64,000 nt of DNA from JAENVU01 sp031422675 (lineage in GTDB: Bacteria; Actinomycetota; Acidimicrobiia; IMCC26256; JAENVU01), in assembly GCA_031422675.1 (NCBI GenBank), contig JANPMG010000002.1, forward strand, positions 4,881 through 68,880, written 5' to 3'. A program made the position numbers and the translations under genes. Within the stretch, counting starts at the first letter, position 1; every line of letters starts with the position of its first letter. Shown here piece after piece: positions 18,066-25,247 of the stretch. The notes under the pieces were generated by a model. It saw only the letters and a list, made by a program, of their open reading frames with translations, was not told where the DNA came from and did not search any database.

Positions 18066-19826
18066 TCAGCGGAACTTCGGGTCGTCGAGTCCGAAGACCT
18101 GCCACGTGGTCACCAGGTTGGCGGTCGCGTTTGGCCTTGTGCTCTCGGACGCGATGCACCACGTCTCGCCGGCCGGGATCGTCGCGCTCGTGACGAGCCC
18201 GCCGCCGTCGAACTGAGGATCGACGCACCACTGCACCGGCTGGAACACGTTGCCGCCGCTCGGGTCATAGGTGAGCAACAGGGTGAAGGTGCCGGGTCCG
18301 CCGGCGATCGGTGCCGGGTCGGGTTCGAGGGTCACGAAGCCGCGGTAGGTGACCGACGCAGCGCCGGCGGGCTGGAACAACACCGTCCCGTCGGCCGCGG
18401 AGGCGTCGAGGACGTACCGCTTGCAGTTGAAGGCATCATCGAGCCGAGTGAAGGACCCGCTGATCCCGCCGTCGGTGTCGGTCACCGTGTCGTTGCTACA
18501 GATCACGGGGAACACGGTGAGGGTCACCGTTGCGACGTTGGACTTGGCGGTCCCGTCGGACGCTTGGTAGGTGAAAGAAGCGGGCCCGGTGTAGCCGGGC
18601 GCGGGGGAGCTCGGCGGCGTGAAGGTCACGGTGCCGTTCGGGTTGGCGACCACGGTCGATCCCGCGGGGCTCACGTTGGCGAAATCGCCGGGCACGAGCG
18701 TGTCACCGTCGAGGTCGCTGTCGTTGCCGAGCACCGGGATCGAGACGCTGCTGTTCTGGTTCACCTCGGCGCTGTCATTCCCGGCGCTCGGAGCATCGTT
18801 GCCCGGGGTGACGGTGACGGCGACGTTCGCGTTGGTGCTCGCGGTGCCGTCGGACGCGGCGTAGGTGAACGAGTCCAGCCCGTTGTAGTTGGTGAACGGG
18901 GTGTAGGTGAAGTCGCCGGTGGACGTGAACGACAGGGAACCGTTGGTGGGTCCGACGATCAGCGCTGCACTGAGGGGGTTGCCGTCCGGATCAGAGTCGT
19001 TGCCAAGGACGTTGCCCGATACCGCGGTGTCTTCGGGGGTTGTGACGGTGTCGGCGGTCGGGGTGGGCGCGGCATTCGACAAGTAGAAGAGCGAGTCGAA
19101 GTTCGTGTTGTTCCCGAAGTCGTTGCTGCCCTCGAGGGCGACGGTTCCCCCCGAAACGGTGGTGAGGGTCACGGTGTCGAAGTTGAATCCGGGTTGAACC
19201 GTCCACTGGCAGTTGTCGTTCTGACCGCTGTTCGGTCCCGAGCTGTTGGGCGCTGCGCACGCGTCGGTGGTATCACCGGGACTCGAACTGGCGAAGTACG
19301 GCGCCGAGGTGTCGTAGCCCGCTTCGCTCGATTCGGCGGAGCTGATACTCGTGCCGGTCTGGAGTTGGTAGACGGCGCTCGTTGTGCTGTTCGACAGGGT
19401 CAGTTTCGCGATGGCGTTGCCCGTCAGCTCGAGGTCGAGGCGGACACCGCTGAAGCTGCGAGTGGCGATCCCGGTTCCCGGCTTCAGGCGCAGGCTCTCG
19501 GTGCCGTCGACCTGGGCACACGGGGTGCCGTTGCCGCTGCTGGACGATCCCTTGACTCCCAACGAGTCGGGTCCGAGACCGGGCGCCGACTGGCTCCCGG
19601 TCGAGGTGAGCCGCATCACCGGTTCGGCCGAGTTGACCTTGCAGGAGTTGGAAGCAGTGGTGAGGTTCTGGGTGGTGCTGCCGTACTGGAAGAAGCGCCC
19701 GTCGCTGCCGAGGTGGAGCCGCACCACACTGGGGGCGGCGCTTCCCGCGGTGGCCACTGCGACGCCGGCCGCGCCAGCGACCACCACCATCGTGATCGCG
19801 AGTCGAAGACTGCGGTTTCGAAACAT
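18066..19826 (-). CDS. secreted protein with tandem Ig-like (Big_9/cadherin-like) domains
   Basis: A 586-residue exported protein with an N-terminal signal peptide (LAITMVVVAGAAGVAVATAGSAA). A unique region of about 230 residues, rich in Ser/Thr and with a few cysteines, is followed by two Big_9-type domains near residues 265-455. Each has the NVLGNDSDPDGNPL-like calcium-site signature and the YTP...GLDSFTYAASDG strand. A C-terminal domain with cysteine pairs closes the protein. There is no sortase motif or membrane anchor. Likely a surface or matrix adhesin-type protein; no enzymatic function is visible. Convergent with the cyclase regulator. Confidence 0.82.
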   Translation of the reverse strand: MFRNRSLRLAITMVVVAGAAGVAVATAGSAAPSVVRLHLGSDGRFFQYGSTTQNLTTASNSCKVNSAEPVMRLTSTGSQSAPGLGPDSLGVKGSSSSGNGTPCAQVDGTESLRLKPGTGIATRSFSGVRLDLELTGNAIAKLTLSNSTTSAVYQLQTGTSISSAESSEAGYDTSAPYFASSSPGDTTDACAAPNSSGPNSGQNDNCQWTVQPGFNFDTVTLTTVSGGTVALEGSNDFGNNTNFDSLFYLSNAAPTPTADTVTTPEDTAVSGNVLGNDSDPDGNPLSAALIVGPTNGSLSFTSTGDFTYTPFTNYNGLDSFTYAASDGTASTNANVAVTVTPGNDAPSAGNDSAEVNQNSSVSIPVLGNDSDLDGDTLVPGDFANVSPAGSTVVANPNGTVTFTPPSSPAPGYTGPASFTYQASDGTAKSNVATVTLTVFPVICSNDTVTDTDGGISGSFTRLDDAFNCKRYVLDASAADGTVLFQPAGAASVTYRGFVTLEPDPAPIAGGPGTFTLLLTYDPSGGNVFQPVQWCVDPQFDGGGLVTSATIPAGETWCIASESTRPNATANLVTTWQVFGLDDPKFR

Positions 19827-19903
19827 GTTCTGCCTCCCATGGCCCGGTCGCGAGCGGAACCTAGGGCCTGGGAGCAGAATCGGTCAAATACGACCAGACG
19901 CGA

Positions 19904-19932
19904 CGAAGCCGCCGGGAGAACCGGCGGCTTCG
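19904..19932 (-). terminator. hairpin terminator after the cold-shock gene
   Basis: A perfect 12-bp stem (19904-19915 with 19921-19932, core GAAGCCGCCGG) and a 5-nt loop lie 18 bp past the cold-shock stop codon. There is no T-tract, as is common in GC-rich actinobacteria. It separates the cold-shock gene from the downstream Ig-like gene on the same strand. Confidence 0.7.
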
Positions 19933-19949
19933 ACGAGAGTTACGGGGTT

Positions 19950-20150
19950 TCAGATGACGCGGACGTTCTGCGCTTCCTCACCCTTGCGACCGGGAGCAGT
20001 GTCGAACTCGACGCGCTGGCCATCTTCGAGGGTCTTGTACCCATCGGCCTGGATCGCCGAGAAGTGAACGAACACATCCTCACCCGAGTCACGCGAGATG
20101 AAGCCAAAACCCTTTTCGGCGTTGAAGAACTTTACGGTGCCTTGCTGCAC
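19950..20150 (-). CDS. cold-shock protein, CspA family
   Basis: A 66-residue nucleic-acid chaperone of normal CspA length. The RNA-binding motifs RNP1 (KGFGFIS) and RNP2 (VFVHFSAI) are intact, and the protein starts VQQGTVKFFNAEKG. The start is GTG 20150. The 5' region from about 20155 to 20212 can fold into an imperfect hairpin, which fits the structured leaders of cold-shock mRNAs but is not proof of thermal control. It stands alone between its own terminator and the siderophore-interacting protein gene. Confidence 0.95.
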   Translation of the reverse strand: MQQGTVKFFNAEKGFGFISRDSGEDVFVHFSAIQADGYKTLEDGQRVEFDTAPGRKGEEAQNVRVI

Positions 20151-20272
20151 AGATTTCTCGTTTCTTTGTTCGCGATCGACCAAGGGATTTTGATCGACTC
20201 GCGACGAACACCCTAGGGCGTGAACGAGCCCCGGCCGGCATGGGAGGCGAAAAAGGTTGGCACCGAGTGCGA

Positions 20273-21064
20273 TCAGGCGTTGATCTCGCCGCCGCGCCCG
20301 TGTTTCCAGTAACCGCGGATCGTGCAGTTCGAACGAGGAATCCCGACCTCGTCGAAACAGAACCGACGGATCCGCTGCATCGCCGAGGCTTCGCCGGCCG
20401 CCCAGACCCGACTCTGGACGGCGGGTGGGGCGGACCGCAGCGCGCGCACGAGCATCTCGCCGGGGGACGCGTCGGCGGGGAGATCGAGCCAGGTGGCGAC
20501 GGCGGTCGAGCGCGTCGTGATCGTCATCCGCGCGTCGGGGTGCGCAATCTCGATGAAAATCGATGCGTGAGCGTGCGCCGGCAGTGCGGGTATGACTTGC
20601 ATGATCGCGGGGATGGCGGACTCGTCCCCGGCGATCACGAAACTCGTTGCCGTGTGGTCCGCCGTGTAACCGCGTCCCGGTCCCGAGATCGCGCCCGGCG
20701 CGCCCGGCCGCACGGTGGCCGCCCACTCCGACGCGATGCCGTGGCCGTGGATCACGACGTCGAGATCCAGTTCGAGCCGCTCGGGATCGAACGCACGGGG
20801 GGTGAAGGTCCGGATGACGGGCTTGGTGTCGTCGGGGAGGAGGAACTCGTTTCCGCGCCAGGTGGGAATGACGAGCTCGGACGTGCCGGGTGCCGGTAGC
20901 AACAGCCGCACACTGGCAGCCGGCTCATCGGCCGTGAATCCCGCGAGCGCGGCGCCGCGGAGCGTCACGCGCCGGAGACGGGGCGTGACCGGCTCGACCC
21001 GTTCCACCTCGACCGCTCGGAACTTCGGTGGTGCGCGGCGGACGCGCAGAACGGCGGGAGTCAC
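20273..21064 (-). CDS. siderophore-interacting protein (FAD-binding ferric reductase family)
   Basis: A 263-residue cytoplasmic flavoprotein of the SIP/ViuB type, which reduces ferric siderophores to release iron. It has the FAD-binding beta-barrel with the family loop RTFTPRAF, the SFVIAGDESAIPAI NAD(P)-domain strand, VWAAGEASAMQRIRRF, and the C-terminal GYWKHGRG. The start is GTG 21064, whose first bases overlap the stop of the upstream thioredoxin-like gene (GTGA, 4-bp overlap), so the two are co-translated. No siderophore uptake genes are seen nearby. The pairing with a redox-active lipoprotein suggests a shared oxidative or iron function, which is inference. Confidence 0.9.
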   Translation of the reverse strand: MTPAVLRVRRAPPKFRAVEVERVEPVTPRLRRVTLRGAALAGFTADEPAASVRLLLPAPGTSELVIPTWRGNEFLLPDDTKPVIRTFTPRAFDPERLELDLDVVIHGHGIASEWAATVRPGAPGAISGPGRGYTADHTATSFVIAGDESAIPAIMQVIPALPAHAHASIFIEIAHPDARMTITTRSTAVATWLDLPADASPGEMLVRALRSAPPAVQSRVWAAGEASAMQRIRRFCFDEVGIPRSNCTIRGYWKHGRGGEINA

Positions 21065-21639
21065 GCGTTCGGGTTTGCCTCGGCGAGCGCCTCGAACTGG
21101 GCTCGGACCGTGGCGGCGTCGGGTCGGTAGAACAGCCGGGTGGTGCCGTCGGGTCTGATGAACACCCATGCGGGTTGGCCGCGCACGCCGAACTTCTTCC
21201 AGACCGTGAGATCGAAGTCCGCGCCGTTGGGGAAGTCCAGCGCGTACTTCTTCACGTAGTCGAGCATCGGTCCCTGATCATCACGACCGGCGATGCCGAC
21301 GACTGCGAGCCGATCTCGGTACTGGCGCGCCAACTGCGCGACACCGGGTGCCTCCCGGTTACAGACCGTTCACCAAGGTGCCCAGAACCACAGGGCCAGG
21401 GACTTGCCGGCGTAATCGGCGCCGCGGACCGACGGCCCGGTGACGCCGGGGAGGGTGAAGTCGAGCGCCGCCGGGACCGCCGGTGCCTCGGGAGCCGAGG
21501 TGGGTGCCGAGGTGGGGCCGGAAGCGGGTGCGGAGGACGAGGTCGACGTCCGGGCCGGCTCGCTCTGATCGGTGCCGGCGCTCGACCCGCATGCGGCCAC
21601 CACGAGCGAGGCGGCGACGAGGGTCACGAGACTGCGCAT
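21061..21639 (-). CDS. TlpA/DsbE-like thioredoxin-fold lipoprotein with in-frame UGA (probable selenoprotein, U-x-x-C)
   Basis: From ATG 21639 the frame encodes a lipoprotein signal ending in lipobox VVAAC (C17), a Ser/Thr/Pro/Ala linker to about residue 55, and a thioredoxin fold. At residue 90 the motif reads WFWAPW-TGA-TVCNREAP: the TGA at 21372-21370 stands exactly where the first cysteine of CxxC belongs (C93 is the second). The same frame continues without other damage through GIAGRDDQGPMLDYVKKY, the cis-proline GQPAWVFI and stops at 21061. A stem-loop follows the TGA as in bacterial SECIS elements. The best reading is a 192-residue selenoprotein; a nonsense mutation is the alternative. 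Likely an extracytoplasmic thiol oxidoreductase of the MPT53/DsbE kind. Confidence 0.75.
21343..21372 (-). promoter_or_regulatory. candidate bacterial SECIS element after the in-frame UGA
   Basis: On the minus strand the UGA (21372-21370) is followed by 10 nt and then a perfect 6-bp stem, ACCGGG (21359-21354) with CCCGGU (21348-21343), closed by the loop AGGCA. The apical loop begins 16 nt after the UGA and contains guanosines, which fits the known spacing and loop rule for bacterial selenocysteine insertion elements read by SelB. The stem lies inside coding sequence, as it must in bacteria. Confidence 0.6.
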
Positions 21640-21711
21640 GACGCGAAGTGTAGAGACGATCACCGCGAGCGGGCGCGGTATCGCGCGTACGACGACGCGG
21701 CTGAGGCCAGG

Positions 21712-21819
21712 TTGTTGTTCATCACCGGCATCGTGCTGATGCTCCTCTGTGTACTTGCGTGTACGGCACCGGTCATCGGAGGACTGTTGGCCGGGTCCTT
21801 CCTGGATCAAGTGGTGTGA
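21712..21819 (+). CDS. possible small hydrophobic membrane peptide
   Basis: A TTG at 21712, preceded by GAGGCCAGG, opens a 35-residue frame (MLFITGIVLMLLCVLACTAPVIGG then LLAGSFLDQVV). It is one transmembrane-like segment with two cysteines and a GxxxG-like turn. Length, start codon and lack of homologue knowledge make this tentative. It is divergent from the thioredoxin-like lipoprotein. Confidence 0.25.
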   Translation: MLFITGIVLMLLCVLACTAPVIGGLLAGSFLDQVV

Positions 21820-21851
21820 CCTCTTCGTGTTCGCGGATCCGTCTCGACGGC

Positions 21852-21888
21852 TGGGATGGACGTCACGCCGAGCGTGACGCGAATCCCA
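21852..21888. repeat. REP-like palindromic repeat, copy 1
   Basis: A 37-bp element beginning TGGGATGGACGTCACGC with an inner inverted repeat GTCACGC/GCGTGAC around CGA and outer TGGGAT/ATCCCA ends. The same element recurs at 22204-22240 with two or three substitutions, and similarity extends some 25 bp upstream of both copies. Confidence 0.8.
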
Positions 21889-22012
21889 CACGCGGTTCGG
21901 AAGGGGGGACATTGCCGCGCGCCTGGGGGTAGCTGAAGCCAGTCCTCTGCGCAAAAGGCTCGCCACGGCTGCAGCCTCGTCCGTGCTGGCGTGTCGATGC
22001 TCGTATTCCGAG

Positions 22013-22051
22013 ATTCCTGTTGGCTAGGACACGTGTATAGCTAACAGGAAT
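22013..22051. repeat. 14-bp-arm palindrome
   Basis: Arms 22013-22026 (ATTCCTGTTGGCTA) and 22038-22051 match as an inverted repeat with one mismatch. The 11-nt spacer contains its own palindrome ACACGTGT. It could be a protein-binding site or a transcript hairpin; no gene start is adjacent. Confidence 0.65.
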
Positions 22052-22070
22052 TCCCGAAAACGGGTGCGCC

Positions 22071-22100
22071 GTTGTGACGCGACCGCGGACGCGTCACAAC
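22071..22100. repeat. perfect 11-bp-arm palindrome
   Basis: GTTGTGACGCG at 22071-22081 is perfectly mirrored at 22090-22100 around an 8-nt spacer holding CCGCGG. A smaller CCCGAAAACGGG hairpin sits just before it at 22053-22064. Such a dense group suggests a binding or recombination site but none is identifiable. Confidence 0.65.
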
Positions 22101-22203
22101 GATCCGCACTCGCCGGCTCGACGTCCGGGGAAGCAGTCCGGGCCCACCGATTCTCGGGTGTGGGTACCGCGGCCCGGGTGTTCGGTGGACCGGTCTCGGC
22201 GAT

Positions 22204-22240
22204 TGGGATGGACGTCACGCCGAGCGTGACACGGATCCCA
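22204..22240. repeat. REP-like palindromic repeat, copy 2
   Basis: Second copy of the element at 21852-21888, in the same orientation, about 350 bp away. The core GTCACGCCGAGCGTGAC is identical in both copies; the outer part differs at GCGA versus ACGG. Confidence 0.8.
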
Positions 22241-22384
22241 CTCACTCCGTGATGCATCGCAGTGCGCCCGCGAAGCGCGCTCCGAGGTCCACGCGGCGAT
22301 CTGAACACGCTCGAGAACCTCAAGCGCGTGCTCGAAGCCACACCACGGCAGGGCTGACGACCGGCTTCGAGGCGCCGAGGTCCG

Positions 22385-22777
22385 TCAACGCTCGACACCA
22401 GTTGCGGTCCGCAGCATCGTCACGATCCTGGCGAGATCGAGACGCGTCGCCGCCACGCGCATGACGAGTTCGTAGACGTCGTCGTTCCGGATCGCGGTGG
22501 CTCGAACGCCGTTGAGTTCGAGGAACACTGCGGTGGCCAACCATCCCAGTCGCTTGTTGCCGTCGACGAGGGCGTGATTGTTGACGATCGAGTCGAGCAG
22601 CGCGGCGGCCTTCGTCCAGAGGTCGGGATAGGCGTCGGTGCCGAACGCGGTGGCCTGCGGTCGGGCGGTCGCCGAGCCGAGCAGACCGAGGTCGCGAATC
22701 GGAGGTGGATCGCCGAGCAGGAGCCCGGCCAACTCGACGACGTCGTCGAGTTCGAGGTACTCGATCGGGCGGGTCAC
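22385..22777 (-). CDS. doc: Doc-type (Fic-fold) toxin
   Basis: A 130-residue protein with the Doc signature NNHALVDGNKRLGW: catalytic H68 and the D72-G-N-K-R76 anion-binding loop. Doc toxins phosphorylate and inactivate elongation factor EF-Tu. Length and the following LATAVFLELNG helix match the family. The phenylalanine usual after the histidine (HxF) is leucine here. The start overlaps the antitoxin stop by 4 bp (ATGA), the classic toxin-antitoxin order and coupling. Confidence 0.88.
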   Translation of the reverse strand: MTRPIEYLELDDVVELAGLLLGDPPPIRDLGLLGSATARPQATAFGTDAYPDLWTKAAALLDSIVNNHALVDGNKRLGWLATAVFLELNGVRATAIRNDDVYELVMRVAATRLDLARIVTMLRTATGVER

Positions 22778-22977
22778 TGCCCCAGTCGGTCGAGCGCATC
22801 GGCGTGCGCACGCGTGACGCGACGGGCGGCGGCGGACACGCGGTCGCGGTGCCGGCCAGCGGCGACGTACGCGCGCACCGCTTGGCGAGCCGCGTCCTGG
22901 AGCGAGATGCCTTCGGCGTCGGCGCGCTCGCGCAGGGCGGATTGCTCGTCGTCGGTCAAGCGCAACGTCATCGCCAT
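22774..22977 (-). CDS. ribbon-helix-helix antitoxin of the Doc toxin
   Basis: A 67-residue protein: an N-terminal ribbon-helix-helix (MAMTLRLTDDEQSALRERAD, then ISLQDAARQAVRAYV) for DNA binding and a basic, helical C-terminal tail that should mask the toxin. It is not a Phd-type antitoxin, so this is a hybrid RHH/Doc pair, a known variation. It precedes doc with a 4-bp overlap. A three-half-site operator lies directly upstream, as expected for autoregulation. Confidence 0.85.
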   Translation of the reverse strand: MAMTLRLTDDEQSALRERADAEGISLQDAARQAVRAYVAAGRHRDRVSAAARRVTRAHADALDRLGQ

Positions 22978-22986
22978 CCGGCTATC

Positions 22987-23014
22987 GTATCAGTCTGGTA
23001 TCAGTCTGATACCA
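22987..23014 (-). promoter_or_regulatory. operator/promoter of the toxin-antitoxin pair
   Basis: Three half-sites of GTATCAG type lie here: direct repeats at 22987-22993 and 22998-23004 and an inverted one at 23006-23012, giving a near perfect palindrome TGGTATCAGTCTGATACCA at 22996-23014. On the minus strand a TACGAT box stands just before the antitoxin ATG. The palindrome overlaps the last codons and stop (TGA 23003-23001) of the PuuD-like gene, so the promoter is inside that gene. Confidence 0.7.
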
Positions 23015-23711
23015 ACTGCTCGAACAGCGCGAGGTGATCGGGGCGGTGGCGGAGGAACTCGGGATGCCACTGGATTCCGAGGACGTTGGCGGCGCCGTCG
23101 ATCTCGATCGCCTCTACGTGCCCGTGCTCGTTCGTGGCGACCGCGCGCACCCCGGCGCCGAGCGCGTCGATGACCTGGTGGTGGAGCGTGTTCACGCCGA
23201 GCGTCCCGGTGCCGACGATCCGAGCGAGGCGCGAGGCCGGGTCGATCGTGACGGTGTGCGCGTCGAGGTTGTACTGGTCCAGGCGCATGTGATCCTCCAC
23301 GTGCTGGTGCAGCGTGCCGCCGAGCGCGACGTTCATGACCTGGATGCCGCGACATACCGCCAGCGTCGGCGTGTTGCGGCGGACGACGGCGCGCGCGACC
23401 GCAATGTCGGCCGCATCCCGTACCGGATCGATCGGTCCGAGCTGGGGATGCGGATCCTGGCCGTATCCCGCCGGGTCGAGATCACGGCCGCCGGTGATCA
23501 CCACCGCGTCGACCGCGTCCAGGAGCGCGTCGACTTCGTTCGGATCAACGACGGGCACGATCATCGGCACTCCGCCCGCGCGCTGTACCGCCTTGACGTA
23601 CGCCGTCGCCGCCATGAAGTGATCCACGGCGACTCCCTCGTCACCGTCCACCGCGTCGAGGTGCGCGACGATCCCCACGACCCTCAGTCCTCTTGGCCCT
23701 GCGGGCGTCAC
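23001..23711 (-). CDS. class I glutamine amidotransferase, PuuD/peptidase C26 type
   Basis: A gamma-glutamyl hydrolase like PuuD, which frees gamma-aminobutyrate or similar from its gamma-glutamyl form. It has the ITGGRDLDPAGYG loop, the nucleophile in LAVCRGIQVMN and the His/Glu pair in GIQWHPEF. GTG 23711 gives 236 residues, normal for the family; a GTG at 23813 would add 34 low-complexity residues and has an ill-placed ribosome site. It follows the glutamine-synthetase-like gene, the same pairing as PuuA-PuuD in polyamine breakdown. Its 3' end carries the operator of the next genes. Confidence 0.88.
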   Translation of the reverse strand: MTPAGPRGLRVVGIVAHLDAVDGDEGVAVDHFMAATAYVKAVQRAGGVPMIVPVVDPNEVDALLDAVDAVVITGGRDLDPAGYGQDPHPQLGPIDPVRDAADIAVARAVVRRNTPTLAVCRGIQVMNVALGGTLHQHVEDHMRLDQYNLDAHTVTIDPASRLARIVGTGTLGVNTLHHQVIDALGAGVRAVATNEHGHVEAIEIDGAANVLGIQWHPEFLRHRPDHLALFEQLVSD

Positions 23712-23872
23712 GATGGCGTCGCTCGCTGGCCGGGCAAACTTCGAACCGCTCCCTGCTCCGCTCGCTTCGCTGCCGGACGGGCCACGCTCCGCTGGCTCAT
23801 CGGCTGTGGTCACCTTCCGGTTTCGCTTCGCTCTTGTTCCCCATCATCGACCCGGTGCCGGTCATGGGGCGC

Positions 23873-25246
23873 TCACGCGAGCTCGAAGTAGCGGTCGAGT
23901 TCCCAGGTGGTCACGGAATCGGCCATCGGGTCGCCGCCGGTGGTGTGGAACATGAGCCACTCCCAGCGGCGGGTGTTGATCCAGTAGCGGACGAACGCGG
24001 GGCCGAGCACCGACGCGAGGCCGGCGTCGGTCTCGAGCGCGTCCGCGGCCGCGGTGATCGAGCCGGGCAGATGGGGCCAGCCCTCGGGCGGAAGGCCCCA
24101 CCCGGTGACGGCGATCGGGGGTGGAAGCTCGGCGGCGGCCTCGAGTCCGGCGATCCCGGCGGCCAGGGTGGACGCGAGGACCAGATACGGGTTGGCGTCA
24201 CCACCGGCGATCCGGTTCTCGATGCGGGCCGCCTTCGGTTCGATCGAGAGCACGCGCAGCGCGGCCGACTTGTTGTCCTCACCCCATGATGCAACCGTCG
24301 GCGCCGCTGCGAACCCGACCATGCGCCGGTACGAGTTGATGGTGGGACAGAGGAAGGACGTGGTGGCCGCGGCGCTCGCCATCAGACCGCCGAGCCACCG
24401 GCTCGTGGTGGCGCTCATCGCTCCGTCGGGCGCGTAGAAGACCGGCTCGCCCTCGCAAGTGAGCGAGTGATGAACGTGCAGTCCGTTGCCGTACTCGGCC
24501 GACGGTTTGGCCATGAACGTGACTGCGTGTCCCTGCTCCATGGCGACTTCACGCATCACTTGTTTCGCGCGGACGACGTAGTCGCAGGCGGTCACGGGAT
24601 CCGCGGGGTCGAGATTGATCTCGAACTGGGCCGGTGCGGCTTCGTCGTGCCAGCCCTCGACCGGGATACCGAGCGCCTCCAGGCGGGCGAGGACAACGTC
24701 GAGGTACACCAGCTGTTGGCGGGAGTTGTGCTGGAGGTAGCCGATCGGAACGTCGGTCGACATCGGTATGAGCCCTTGGAAGTGGCGGCGGCGCGCGGCG
24801 GGCAGCGGGTCGGTGAAGAGCATGGCTTCGATCTCGAAGGCGGCCTTGGCCGCGAATCCGTGCTCGGCCAGCTTCGCGAGCACGCGCTTCAGGACGCCGC
24901 GCGGACAGCTCGGGATCGCGTCACCCGCGGCGTCGACGAAATCGCAGATCACGTTCGCGGTCCGTGGACGATCGGGCGCCACGACGAGCGTCGCGAGATC
25001 GGGCTGCTGGTAGATGTCGCCGAGCGCGTCGGCGCGCCAATCGTCCCACCACGCGAGGTAGGGGGTGCCGCCGAGGTCGTATCCGAGGACGAGTTCGGTG
25101 ATCGCATTCCCACGGGGCAGACACTTGGTGAACTTCGGCCGACCGATGTGCTTGCCGATGACGAGGCCGTCGAGCGAGATGCCCTCAGTCTTCACCCACC
25201 GGATGTCGTGGGCTTCGAGCCATCCGGGTACCGCGCCGCGCTCCAT
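23873..25246 (-). CDS. glutamine-synthetase-family gamma-glutamyl ligase (PuuA-like)
   Basis: A 457-residue enzyme of the glutamine synthetase fold, in the branch that joins glutamate to amines other than ammonia. Metal and substrate motifs are FEIEAML, PAQFEINL, NGLHVHHSL (catalytic ring) and the C-terminal ARIENRIAGGDANPYL. With the neighbouring PuuD-like hydrolase it suggests glutamylation and later release of a polyamine, ethanolamine or similar amine. The oxidase and aldehyde dehydrogenase of that pathway are not adjacent. It starts 1 bp after the SCP2-like gene. Confidence 0.9.
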   Translation of the reverse strand: MERGAVPGWLEAHDIRWVKTEGISLDGLVIGKHIGRPKFTKCLPRGNAITELVLGYDLGGTPYLAWWDDWRADALGDIYQQPDLATLVVAPDRPRTANVICDFVDAAGDAIPSCPRGVLKRVLAKLAEHGFAAKAAFEIEAMLFTDPLPAARRRHFQGLIPMSTDVPIGYLQHNSRQQLVYLDVVLARLEALGIPVEGWHDEAAPAQFEINLDPADPVTACDYVVRAKQVMREVAMEQGHAVTFMAKPSAEYGNGLHVHHSLTCEGEPVFYAPDGAMSATTSRWLGGLMASAAATTSFLCPTINSYRRMVGFAAAPTVASWGEDNKSAALRVLSIEPKAARIENRIAGGDANPYLVLASTLAAGIAGLEAAAELPPPIAVTGWGLPPEGWPHLPGSITAAADALETDAGLASVLGPAFVRYWINTRRWEWLMFHTTGGDPMADSVTTWELDRYFELA

Positions 25247-25247
25247 G

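Larger units (their letters stand above)
21640..22384. other. gene-poor interval rich in palindromes and repeats
   Basis: No convincing full-length gene is visible in these 745 bp. It holds a possible 35-codon hydrophobic reading frame (21712-21819), two copies of a 37-bp REP-like repeat, and three palindromes between 22013 and 22100. Near 22310-22361 a frame ends DLNTLENLKRVLEATPRQG-stop, which looks like the tail of a real but lost protein; I cannot name it. Confidence 0.6.

Noticed and set aside
19904..19932. Hairpin as a recombination site
   Set aside because: It lies right after the cold-shock stop codon in the usual terminator position.
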